Assembly: GCA_900544435.1 (NCBI GenBank) | Contig: UQVG01000029.1 | Span: 1-12,799 of the forward strand | Direction: 5' to 3' | From: an uncultured Erysipelotrichaceae bacterium | Lineage (GTDB): Bacteria; Bacillota_I; Bacilli_A; Erysipelotrichales; Coprobacillaceae | DNA length: 12,799 nt | Shown here: piece by piece, positions 1-6,682 of the stretch | Layout: each line of letters begins with the position of its first letter | Position numbering within the stretch: position 1 is the stretch's first letter | The notes under the pieces: model-generated | What the model saw: only the letters and a program-made list of their open reading frames with translations | What the model was told of the DNA's origin: nothing | Databases searched by the model: none | Position numbers and translations under genes: made by a program

Positions 1-562
1 CTGTATTAATTTGGAAAGATTGTTACTTTTAAGAAGTAAAGAACTTTCTTTATCTGATGTAGAATGTCATGTATTGTTATTGATATATACTTTTGTTGAT
101 TTGCATAAAAGAATGATTACACCTACATTGTTATTGCAATATTCGTCTTTTACACCTCATGAAATGGATCGAATTTTAGAATCTCTTTTAAAGAAAAAAT
201 GGATTTTTAATAAAAATGGAGCTATTTGTTTAAATCATTTTGAAGAAAAGCTTTTAGAAAACAAACAAGCTCCAGTAGAAGAAAAAACAAATTTAATTGA
301 TGTTTTTGAAGAACAATTTGGAAGACCTTTAACACCTATGGAATTTGATAGTATTAAAGAATGGGTTCAAAGTGGATATAGTGAAGAAATGATTTTAAAA
401 GCTTTAAAAGAAGCTGTTAAGAGTCAAGTGTTAACTTTAAGATATATAGAAGGTATTTTAATTAATTGGGCACAAAATGGTATTAAAGAAAGATATATTG
501 ATGAAAAGCCACAAGAAAGAAAAATAAAAGAAAGTCATTATCATTGGTGGGAAGATGAATAA
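1..562 (+). CDS. dnaD: DnaD-family replication initiation/restart protein, 5' partial
   Basis: The reading frame is open from the window's left edge (frame starts at base 2), so the true start probably lies just upstream; the TTG at 11 is not a convincing start. About 186 residues are visible. The N-terminal half looks like the winged-helix DnaD-N domain. The C-terminal half is the DnaD/DnaB C-terminal domain (DDBH2), with FEEQFGRPLTPMEF at about residues 99-112 counted from the TTG and the family's YxxxIxxxW motif as YIEGILINW (about 145-153). The C-terminus is aromatic and acidic (YHWWEDE), resembling B. subtilis DnaD. In Bacillota DnaD helps load the replicative helicase at the origin and at stalled forks with DnaB and DnaI. 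The stop overlaps the nth start by 8 nt, implying one transcript and translational coupling. The neighbour nth is the usual partner, which supports the call. Confidence 0.9.
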   Translation, partial: CINLERLLLLRSKELSLSDVECHVLLLIYTFVDLHKRMITPTLLLQYSSFTPHEMDRILESLLKKKWIFNKNGAICLNHFEEKLLENKQAPVEEKTNLIDVFEEQFGRPLTPMEFDSIKEWVQSGYSEEMILKALKEAVKSQVLTLRYIEGILINWAQNGIKERYIDEKPQERKIKESHYHWWEDE

Positions 563-1196
563 AGAAAAAACAAATAGAGTATTAGATTATTTTGAGGAAT
601 TATTTCCTGATGCTCATTGTGAACTTAATCATCAAAATGTCTTTGAACTTTTAGTAGCTGTAATGCTTTCAGCTCAAACAACAGATAAAAAAGTAAATCA
701 AGTAACAGCTTCACTTTTTAAAAAATATCCTACTGTTGAATCATTTGCGAATGCTTCGTTGGAAGATTTACAAAATGATATTAAAATTATTGGATTATAT
801 AGAAATAAAGCTAAGAATTTAAAGAAAATGGCTCAAGTACTTCTTGATCAATATCAAGGTGAAGTTCCAAAAACAAGAAAAGAATTAGAAAGTTTACCAG
901 GAGTAGGAAGAAAAACAACAAATGTTGTTTTATCAGTTGGTTTTAATGAACCGGCTTTTGCTGTAGATACACATGTTGAACGTATTTCTAAAAGGTTAGG
1001 CTTTGCTAAAAAAGAGGATACTGTAAGTGATGTTGAAAGAAAAGTATGTCGTTCTATTCCTAGAAATAAGTGGAATAAAGCACATCATCAATTCATATTC
1101 TTTGGTAGATATTTTTGTAAAGCACAAAATCCAAACTGTTTAGAATGTCATTTATATGATATGTGTAAAGATAAAATAAAAGAATCGAGAAGATAA
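555..1196 (+). CDS. nth: Endonuclease III, [4Fe-4S] DNA glycosylase/AP lyase
   Basis: This 213-residue protein is full length for Nth. It removes oxidised pyrimidines and cleaves the abasic site during base excision repair. The helix-hairpin-helix LPGVGRKTTNVVL (114-126) carries the catalytic lysine K120, and VDTHVER (137-143) carries the catalytic aspartate D138; both match the E. coli numbering. The C-terminal iron-sulphur cluster loop is intact as C-x6-C-x2-C-x5-C (C188, C195, C198, C204). The ATG at 555 lies inside the dnaD end and is preceded by GGTGGGAAG as a ribosome site. The stop shares one base with the next start (TAATG at 1194-1198). All key residues are present, so it should be active. 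Confidence 0.97.
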   Translation: MNKEKTNRVLDYFEELFPDAHCELNHQNVFELLVAVMLSAQTTDKKVNQVTASLFKKYPTVESFANASLEDLQNDIKIIGLYRNKAKNLKKMAQVLLDQYQGEVPKTRKELESLPGVGRKTTNVVLSVGFNEPAFAVDTHVERISKRLGFAKKEDTVSDVERKVCRSIPRNKWNKAHHQFIFFGRYFCKAQNPNCLECHLYDMCKDKIKESRR

Positions 1197-1837
1197 TGAT
1201 GGATCAAAATGTAGAAAAGATATTAGAAATTAAAAATAGAAAAATGCAAAAAGCATTTAATCAAAATCATATTGAATTACTTTTTTTAAATAATCAAGAA
1301 GAATTATTGAAGTATCTAGATAATTTAATTGAAGAAAATCAAACAGTAGGTGTTGGTGGTTCAATGACTTTATTTGAAACAGGGGTCATTGATTATTTAA
1401 GAAAAAAGCCTATTCGTTTTTTAGATCGTTATCAAGAAGGTCTTTCAACAGATCAAATAGAAAATATATTTCATCAATCATTACTTGCTGATGTTTATTT
1501 AACAAGTTCAAATGCAATTGATAGAAATGGTAATCTTTATAATATAGATGGTCATGGAAATCGTGTGGCTGCAATGATTTATGGCCCTAAAAAAGTGGTT
1601 GTGATTGTTGGCATGAATAAGATTTTTGATGATGAACTTTCAGCAATTCAACATATAAAAAATATGTCATGTCCAGCCAATGCATTACGTTTACATAAGA
1701 ACACACCATGTGTTCAAGTTGGAAAGTGTGTTGATTGCCAAAGTGATGATCGTATATGTAGTGCTTATGTGAAGATTGCAAGGCAACCGTTAGGAAGAAT
1801 GACGGTGCTTGTTATAAATGAAGAATTAGGATATTAG
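1196..1837 (+). CDS. LUD-domain protein (YkgG/DUF162, lactate-utilisation-like)
   Basis: A 213-residue single-domain LUD protein. Family motifs seen are VGVGGSMTL (51-59), FLDRYQEGL (75-83), TSSNAI (103-108) and GHGNRVAAMIYGPKKV (119-134). It ends in a cysteine cluster, C172-x5-C178-x2-C181-x6-C188, typical of the stand-alone clostridial-type members and possibly binding a metal or Fe-S centre. LutC/LutB proteins of this superfamily act in L-lactate oxidation, but there is no LutA or LutB next to it, so the substrate is unknown. ATG codons at 1196 and 1199 are both possible; the first makes a TAATG junction with nth. It is co-transcribed with nth and the flavin reductase-like gene 10 nt downstream. 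The family is clear; the function is not. Confidence 0.85.
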   Translation: MMDQNVEKILEIKNRKMQKAFNQNHIELLFLNNQEELLKYLDNLIEENQTVGVGGSMTLFETGVIDYLRKKPIRFLDRYQEGLSTDQIENIFHQSLLADVYLTSSNAIDRNGNLYNIDGHGNRVAAMIYGPKKVVVIVGMNKIFDDELSAIQHIKNMSCPANALRLHKNTPCVQVGKCVDCQSDDRICSAYVKIARQPLGRMTVLVINEELGY

Positions 1838-1847
1838 GGGGTATATT

Positions 1848-2348
1848 ATGTTTGAAAAAGTAAATATTCAAGATTTAAAGTTTAATCCTTTTGATGAAAT
1901 TAGTAATCATTGGGTACTTATTTCAGCAAAAAAAGATGGAGTTGTTAATACAATGACTGCTAGTTGGGGGCAACTTGGTCATTTATGGGGTAAAAATGTA
2001 ATGACTGTTTATATTAGACCTCAAAGATATACAAAGGAATTTGTAGATGCAGGTGATTATTTTACTGTTACTTTATTTGATGGTTATAAAAAGGAGTTAG
2101 GAGTCTTAGGTTCTAAATCAGGTAGAGATGGTAATAAGATTGCTGAAGTTTCTTTTGATGTGGAAGAAGTTGATGATCAACCTACTTTTAAACAAGGTAA
2201 AATGGTTTTTGTTTGTAAGAAAATTTATAGTGATATGATTGATCCTAAACAATTTATTGATCAGTCTTTAGATGAAAAATGGTATCCACAAAAGGATTAT
2301 CATCAAAGATATATTGGTGAAATTGTTGCGGTATATCAAAATAAATAA
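1848..2348 (+). CDS. Flavin reductase-like (FMN-binding split barrel) protein
   Basis: A 166-residue protein of the flavin reductase/flavoredoxin-like family. NTMTASWGQLGHLW (about 34-47) and VYIRPQRYTKEF (about 54-65) are the characteristic strands that bind FMN in this family. The stretch LGSKSGRDGNK (about 87-97) is also shared by its members. No signal peptide or membrane segment is seen, so it is probably a cytoplasmic electron-transfer or flavin-binding protein with an unknown partner. The ATG at 1848 has a strong purine run, GGGGG at 1837-1841, overlapping the stop of the LUD gene. This is the last gene of the rightward operon, followed by a hairpin terminator immediately after the stop. 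No clear pathway can be assigned. Confidence 0.85.
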   Translation: MFEKVNIQDLKFNPFDEISNHWVLISAKKDGVVNTMTASWGQLGHLWGKNVMTVYIRPQRYTKEFVDAGDYFTVTLFDGYKKELGVLGSKSGRDGNKIAEVSFDVEEVDDQPTFKQGKMVFVCKKIYSDMIDPKQFIDQSLDEKWYPQKDYHQRYIGEIVAVYQNK

Positions 2349-2381
2349 CGAGATGTACAAAATGTACACCTCGTTTTTTTT
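2347..2381. terminator. Bidirectional rho-independent terminator between convergent genes
   Basis: A 13-bp inverted repeat (arms 2347-2359 and 2363-2375, loop AAA) overlaps the flavin reductase stop and is followed on the + strand by eight T residues (2374-2381). One pair is A.C on the + strand but a G.U wobble on the - strand, so the leftward transcript of the dipeptidase gene can fold the full stem, followed by a T-rich run. Confidence 0.88.
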
Positions 2382-3831
2382 AGGCATCAGAACGTTCAAA
2401 TTTATTTTTCATTGAAAGACTTAATTCATTTAAAACCAGAGAAATTGTTTTATCAGTTTCTTCTTTTAACATTTTTGCAACTTCTTGATTAGCTTGATGT
2501 TTTAAATTAAGTTGTTTATCAAGATCATCTTCTTTTTCTAAAAGATCATCATAAACATTCAATAAATGATGTCCTTTAGCCATCACGTTTTTTTGATAAC
2601 GTTCAATATGAATAGCTGACTTTCTATAAGAAGCATCTGCCATTGCTGCAATTAAACGACTTGACCAATAGAAATTATCTGTAGAAACAGTTGCAGTTGT
2701 ATTCGCTAGATAAGCTGGTGTTTCAGTAATATTACCATAAAATGGAACTAATGCATTAAAGACATTAGAAGCGTAAGCAATCCATTCTATTGCCTGAAAA
2801 GCTTTTGGAACATCATTTCTTAATTGAATAACGGATAAGAAATCATTACGATTAATACCTATAGGACGATACATTCCTTTTTGCGATAAATCTCCATAAG
2901 CTTTATAAGGATCATAATCTGTTCCTTGGAAATGTAAAGAAAGAGCATATTTAACATCTTCGACAGTAATTTTCTTTTCTGGAACTTGAGACCATGGAAT
3001 ATCATCATCACTTGGTTGATGATTAAATGTATGTGGATTAAAATATCTTTCAATATCAAATGCACGAGGTGTATTATAAATGTGATCAGAATCATCATGA
3101 CTTCCGAAAGCATCACGGGCATTAAATTTTGAATTAAATGAAAGATCAAGATGATATTTTTCTATAAATTCTTTCATATCAGCAGAACACATATGATTTT
3201 CTTTTGAAGTTAAGGCATCTTCTAAATCAAAATCATCAATTCCAAATTGATTAGGCATAGCAACATAATGATCATCGGGTACTTTTTTAGCAATCCAATG
3301 ATGACCACCAATCGTTTCTAACCACCAAATCTCATCATGATCTTGAAAAGCAATACCATTCATTTCGTAAGTTCCATATTTTTCTAATAAACTTCCTAAT
3401 CTTTCAACACCTTCACGAGCACTATGAATATAAGGTAAAACGATATAAACAATATCTTCTTCCCCGATTCCTCCAGCAATATGATTGATCTCATCATATT
3501 CTACAAGAGGATCAGCTCCTAAAACACGTGGATTTGATGTAATTGTTTCAGTTGCTGTCATCGCAATATTTTCTTCATTGATTCCACTTGCAGCCCAAAT
3601 TCCTTTTCCTTCAACTGCATTTGGCATAGCTGTATAAGACATAGGATTTTCAGGTAAATCTATTTCTAAATGAGAAATGACAGTTTTATATTTTCTTTTT
3701 TGTTCTTTTGAAGAAATAACAACGAATTTTTTAGCTGTAAATCCATCAGCACCAGAATCATCATTTCTAGCAATCATTGTCGATCCGTCAAAAGAAGCTT
3801 TTTTTCCTACTAATAATGTTGTACAAGACAT
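2380..3831 (-). CDS. C69-family dipeptidase (PepD-like)
   Basis: A 483-residue protein matching family C69 dipeptidases, Ntn-hydrolase enzymes that cleave dipeptides. The expected nucleophile cysteine is at residue 3 (MSCTTLLVG), followed by the conserved GSTMIARNDD at 16-25. Members use this cysteine after removal of the residues before it; here only Met-Ser would have to be removed. There is no signal peptide, so a cytoplasmic role in peptide or amino-acid supply is likely. The ATG at 3831-3829 is preceded on its strand by an AGGGGG site about 8 nt away. The gene stands alone on its own promoter and converges on the flavin reductase gene with a shared terminator. The family is sure; substrate preference is unknown. 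Confidence 0.9.
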   Translation of the reverse strand: MSCTTLLVGKKASFDGSTMIARNDDSGADGFTAKKFVVISSKEQKRKYKTVISHLEIDLPENPMSYTAMPNAVEGKGIWAASGINEENIAMTATETITSNPRVLGADPLVEYDEINHIAGGIGEEDIVYIVLPYIHSAREGVERLGSLLEKYGTYEMNGIAFQDHDEIWWLETIGGHHWIAKKVPDDHYVAMPNQFGIDDFDLEDALTSKENHMCSADMKEFIEKYHLDLSFNSKFNARDAFGSHDDSDHIYNTPRAFDIERYFNPHTFNHQPSDDDIPWSQVPEKKITVEDVKYALSLHFQGTDYDPYKAYGDLSQKGMYRPIGINRNDFLSVIQLRNDVPKAFQAIEWIAYASNVFNALVPFYGNITETPAYLANTTATVSTDNFYWSSRLIAAMADASYRKSAIHIERYQKNVMAKGHHLLNVYDDLLEKEDDLDKQLNLKHQANQEVAKMLKEETDKTISLVLNELSLSMKNKFERSDA

Positions 3832-3855
3832 ATATTTTCCCCCTTTTTGTATCTT

Positions 3856-3884
3856 ATTATAATATAAAAGAATAAAAAATAATA
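3856..3884 (-). promoter_or_regulatory. Candidate promoter of the C69 dipeptidase gene
   Basis: On the minus strand a perfect TATAAT -10 box lies at 3861-3856, giving a start near 3849 and a leader of about 18 nt. The -35 position 17 bp upstream (3884-3879, TATTAT) is a poor match, so the call rests on the -10 box and its position. Confidence 0.5.
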
Positions 3885-3898
3885 TTTATTAGATAAAG

Positions 3899-3928
3899 AA
3901 AAAACATTCATATACATGAATGCTTTTT
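3899..3928 (-). terminator. Rho-independent terminator of the distal PBP gene
   Basis: Read on the minus strand, a perfect 7-bp stem CATTCAT/ATGAATG (3922-3916 and 3911-3905) with a 4-nt loop is followed by six T residues. It lies 4 nt past the stop codon. Flanking A and T runs on both sides could let it act in both directions. Confidence 0.85.
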
Positions 3929-6587
3929 AAGAAATAGAAAAATGAATTGTTTTTTCTGCAGAACTTGAACCATTAGATTCCATAAATTTAACAAAGTATT
4001 GATGTCCACGACTTAAATTTGAAAAAGTTGCATTGTTATGATTAACAGAAGAAAGTAAATTACCACTTCTATCATATAAAGCAATCGTAAGTGCATGGCC
4101 TTGACCTTGTTTTGAAATGACAGCACGAATTGCAGTAGATGAAATAACAGCACCATCATTGATTTGTCCACTATCACAAGAAAGCGAAGCATTAATAGAT
4201 GTTAATTGTAAAGCAATTGTTTTTTCTATTTTATTAGATGTACGATCAGGAGCCTTTTCATAACTATAAAAACCAGTAACCTTTACATTTGATGTAACTG
4301 TAAAATTAAGCGTTCCAGAGGCCGTTGAGAAGCTTTCTCGATGCAATTCTTGACCACTTTCATCACTTACAACTACTGTATAAACAACTTTACCAAATGT
4401 CTTTGTTCCCTCAGTAGCATTTTCATCTGTTGTTGCATTTTCAGGATTATAAGGAGCAAAATTAAATGAAATACTTTGTCCATTAAGACTAACATCAAAT
4501 GAAGTAAGTTCACTTAAATTAAAGACATCACTATCAATACTTTGTGTAGGCGCTGTTCCTTTTTTAAACCAAGCTTGAATAATCATATCTTCACTCATAC
4601 CTTCACCAGGTGAAACATATGGATAAATTCCTTTAACCATTGCTGCCTGTTCAACATCATCGGGTTGTTCTGGATACGATTTTTGACTGCCTTTACTTTG
4701 TAAATGATTTAAAAGCATTTGAACAACTTTACCAGGATAAGCTTTATATTGACTCGTTGTCTTTCCTTTACTAATTCCCTCTTTAGCAAATCCCATCCAA
4801 ACTGAACAAACATAATCTGGAGTATAGGCAGACATCCATAAATCACGGCTCTTTCCAGCCATACCATTTTTAGCAGTACTTGACCAGTTAGATGTTCCTG
4901 TTTTAGCTCCTATATTGTTTATACCAGATACATAAGCATAGTTACCACTACCATTTTTTGTATAATCTAGCATGACTTGTCTTACCATGAAGGCACTTGC
5001 TTTTGAATAAGCACTTTGTTTAGCATTATTTTGAATTTCTTCATCAATATTAAAAGTTTCTCCTGTTTGAACGACTTCTACATAGTTAATGGTATGACTT
5101 TCAGTATATAAACCATTATTGGAAATTGTCGCGTAAGCACTGACCATTTCAAGTGGAGAAATACCATAAGACCAACCACCAATGGCACTTGCAAGTCCAA
5201 TGTTTTCTTTTGACATATCGATTCCAAGAGATTCCATTGCTTCTTTGATTTTATCATTACCGATTTTTTGTTCAACTTCATCAAATGTTTTAATAGCAGG
5301 AATATTCCAAGAATTTTCAAGTGCATTTTCAACAGTGACTAATCCATGGAATTGTCTATCCCAGTTTTTAAACTTACCATTATAATAGTCATCATCATTA
5401 ATAGAATGACCAGTAGACCAATCTAAATTTTCAAAAGCTAAACCATAATCTAAAAACGGTTTAACAGATGAACCAGGTTGTTGTTTTTGAGTGGCATAGT
5501 TATAATTTCCATACGAATAATTACGACCACCAATCACAGCTACGATACGACCATCTTGGCTTGATTGAACGGCACCACCCATACGCATATCTTCATCACC
5601 ATAAGCATATTTTTCACCATTACCAATAGCACTTGCAAGTGTTTGTGTATCCACATCACAATAAGTATAGATATTTAATTGTGTTTTTAAAGGATCTAAA
5701 CTAGTTCTTTTTTTCACTTCTGCTGTTACGATATCTACATAAGCAGCAAGAGTATTGTTATTTGTAGTTGGTGAAACACATAATGTATTTTCTATTTTTG
5801 TAGCTTTTGCTTCTTCATATTCTTCTTGTGTAATATAACCATGATTCATCATAAGTTTTAAAATTGTATTACGTCTTGCTGTTGCTTTATCAAGGCAATA
5901 GTAAGGATCATAGTTATAAGGTGAATTCAAGCTTCCTGCAAGCATGGCTGCTTCTGGAAGAGTTAATTCGCTGACATCTTTATTAAAGTAATACTTACTT
6001 GCTGCCGCAATTCCAATTGAACTTGTACTTCTACCAAAATAGATTTTATTTAAATAAAGAGTTAAAATTTCTTCTTTACTCAAAGCTTTATCTGCTTGGA
6101 TTGCTAGAATAATTTCACTGAATTTTCTTGTGTAGGTTTTTTCGGCATTAGGAAAATAGGTTTTTTTAATCAATTGTTGAGTGATTGTAGAACCACCACC
6201 TCTAATACCACCAGCAATCAAGTTAGACATAGCAGCTTTAGCGATACGTGGTAAGTCAAAACCATCATGTTCAAAAAAACGAGAATCTTCAGCTGCAATA
6301 ACAGCATCAACAAGTACTTGAGGCAAATCTTCATAGGTAATATTTTCTCTTGTACCGTTTTCTTGACTGCCATATGTATAAAGAACTTTACCTTGATCAT
6401 CATACATAACACTAGCTCCAGATGATAAAAGTTTTTTAGCATCAAAAGCATCTGTATCTTTGTAGACACCATAAGCTAAAACACTTACACCAGCAAAAAT
6501 TGTAACTATTAATAAAATAGCTATAGCGATAAAAAGCTTTTTTTTATTTGCTTTTTTCTTTTGAAAGTTATTTGTTTTCGAAGACAT
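3927..6587 (-). CDS. Class A penicillin-binding protein (PBP1), distal copy with Ig/Fn3-like C-terminus
   Basis: An 886-residue bifunctional peptidoglycan synthase. The order is a short Lys-rich cytoplasmic tail, a membrane anchor (about 17-42), a GT51 glycosyltransferase domain with EDSRFFEH (100-107, catalytic E100), GGSTITQQ (131-138) and E158 of the third motif, and a transpeptidase domain with SxxK S373-K376, SxN S426-N428 and KTGT at 562-565. All catalytic motifs are intact. After about residue 690 comes a beta-rich Ig/Fn3-like extension of about 190 residues, absent from the upstream paralog. The frame opens 19 codons further upstream (6644), but the ATG at 6587 has GGAGGT at a 5-nt spacing and removes a non-conserved tail, so it was chosen. 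The gene has its own candidate promoter and terminator. Residues 157-390 are encoded by DNA almost identical to the paralog. Confidence 0.93.
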   Translation of the reverse strand: MSSKTNNFQKKKANKKKLFIAIAILLIVTIFAGVSVLAYGVYKDTDAFDAKKLLSSGASVMYDDQGKVLYTYGSQENGTRENITYEDLPQVLVDAVIAAEDSRFFEHDGFDLPRIAKAAMSNLIAGGIRGGGSTITQQLIKKTYFPNAEKTYTRKFSEIILAIQADKALSKEEILTLYLNKIYFGRSTSSIGIAAASKYYFNKDVSELTLPEAAMLAGSLNSPYNYDPYYCLDKATARRNTILKLMMNHGYITQEEYEEAKATKIENTLCVSPTTNNNTLAAYVDIVTAEVKKRTSLDPLKTQLNIYTYCDVDTQTLASAIGNGEKYAYGDEDMRMGGAVQSSQDGRIVAVIGGRNYSYGNYNYATQKQQPGSSVKPFLDYGLAFENLDWSTGHSINDDDYYNGKFKNWDRQFHGLVTVENALENSWNIPAIKTFDEVEQKIGNDKIKEAMESLGIDMSKENIGLASAIGGWSYGISPLEMVSAYATISNNGLYTESHTINYVEVVQTGETFNIDEEIQNNAKQSAYSKASAFMVRQVMLDYTKNGSGNYAYVSGINNIGAKTGTSNWSSTAKNGMAGKSRDLWMSAYTPDYVCSVWMGFAKEGISKGKTTSQYKAYPGKVVQMLLNHLQSKGSQKSYPEQPDDVEQAAMVKGIYPYVSPGEGMSEDMIIQAWFKKGTAPTQSIDSDVFNLSELTSFDVSLNGQSISFNFAPYNPENATTDENATEGTKTFGKVVYTVVVSDESGQELHRESFSTASGTLNFTVTSNVKVTGFYSYEKAPDRTSNKIEKTIALQLTSINASLSCDSGQINDGAVISSTAIRAVISKQGQGHALTIALYDRSGNLLSSVNHNNATFSNLSRGHQYFVKFMESNGSSSAEKTIHFSIS
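5417..6119 (-). repeat. Copy A of 703-bp near-identical tract shared by the two PBP genes
   Basis: Aligned base by base with 7780-8482 (offset 2363), the only difference found is at 6081 (C) versus 8444 (T). Positions 5417-6080 are identical over 664 bp. Bases outside both ends diverge at once (5416 versus 7779, 6120 versus 8483). It encodes residues 157-390, from GT51 motif 3 through the SxxK serine. Confidence 0.95.
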
Positions 6588-6592
6588 AAGAT

Positions 6593-6598
6593 ACCTCC
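6593..6598 (-). promoter_or_regulatory. Ribosome binding site setting the distal PBP start
   Basis: GGAGGT on the minus strand lies 5 nt before the ATG at 6587. No comparable site was found in front of the in-frame upstream start at 6644, so this site decides the start. Confidence 0.85.
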
Positions 6599-6614
6599 AT
6601 CTTTTCTTTATACA

Positions 6615-6644
6615 AGTATACCTTATTTTGTATGATAAAAGCAA
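6615..6644 (-). promoter_or_regulatory. Candidate promoter of the distal PBP gene
   Basis: On the minus strand TTGCTT (6644-6639), an 18-bp spacer and TATACT (6620-6615) form a plausible sigma-A promoter between the upstream gene's terminator and the ATG at 6587. The -10 box matches five of six consensus bases and the -35 box only three. The start would fall near 6608, giving a leader of about 20 nt. Confidence 0.55.
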
Positions 6645-6655
6645 ATTTTGAGGAA

Positions 6656-6682
6656 AAATAAAAAGCCAACTTAAAGTTGACT
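6656..6682 (-). terminator. Terminator between the two PBP genes
   Basis: On the minus strand a 7-bp stem (6682-6676 with 6670-6664, one G.U pair, 5-nt loop) directly follows the upstream PBP stop and leads into a T-rich run, TTTTTATTTTT. It suggests the two PBP genes are not simply one transcript. Confidence 0.75.

Noticed and set aside
3677..3862. Rightward 61-residue open frame over the start of the C69 dipeptidase
   Set aside because: It is antisense to the well-supported gene, lacks a ribosome site and has no recognisable family.
6588..6644. Longer distal PBP start at 6644
   Set aside because: The extra 19 residues overlap the candidate promoter and are not like class A PBP tails; the ATG at 6587 has a strong GGAGGT.
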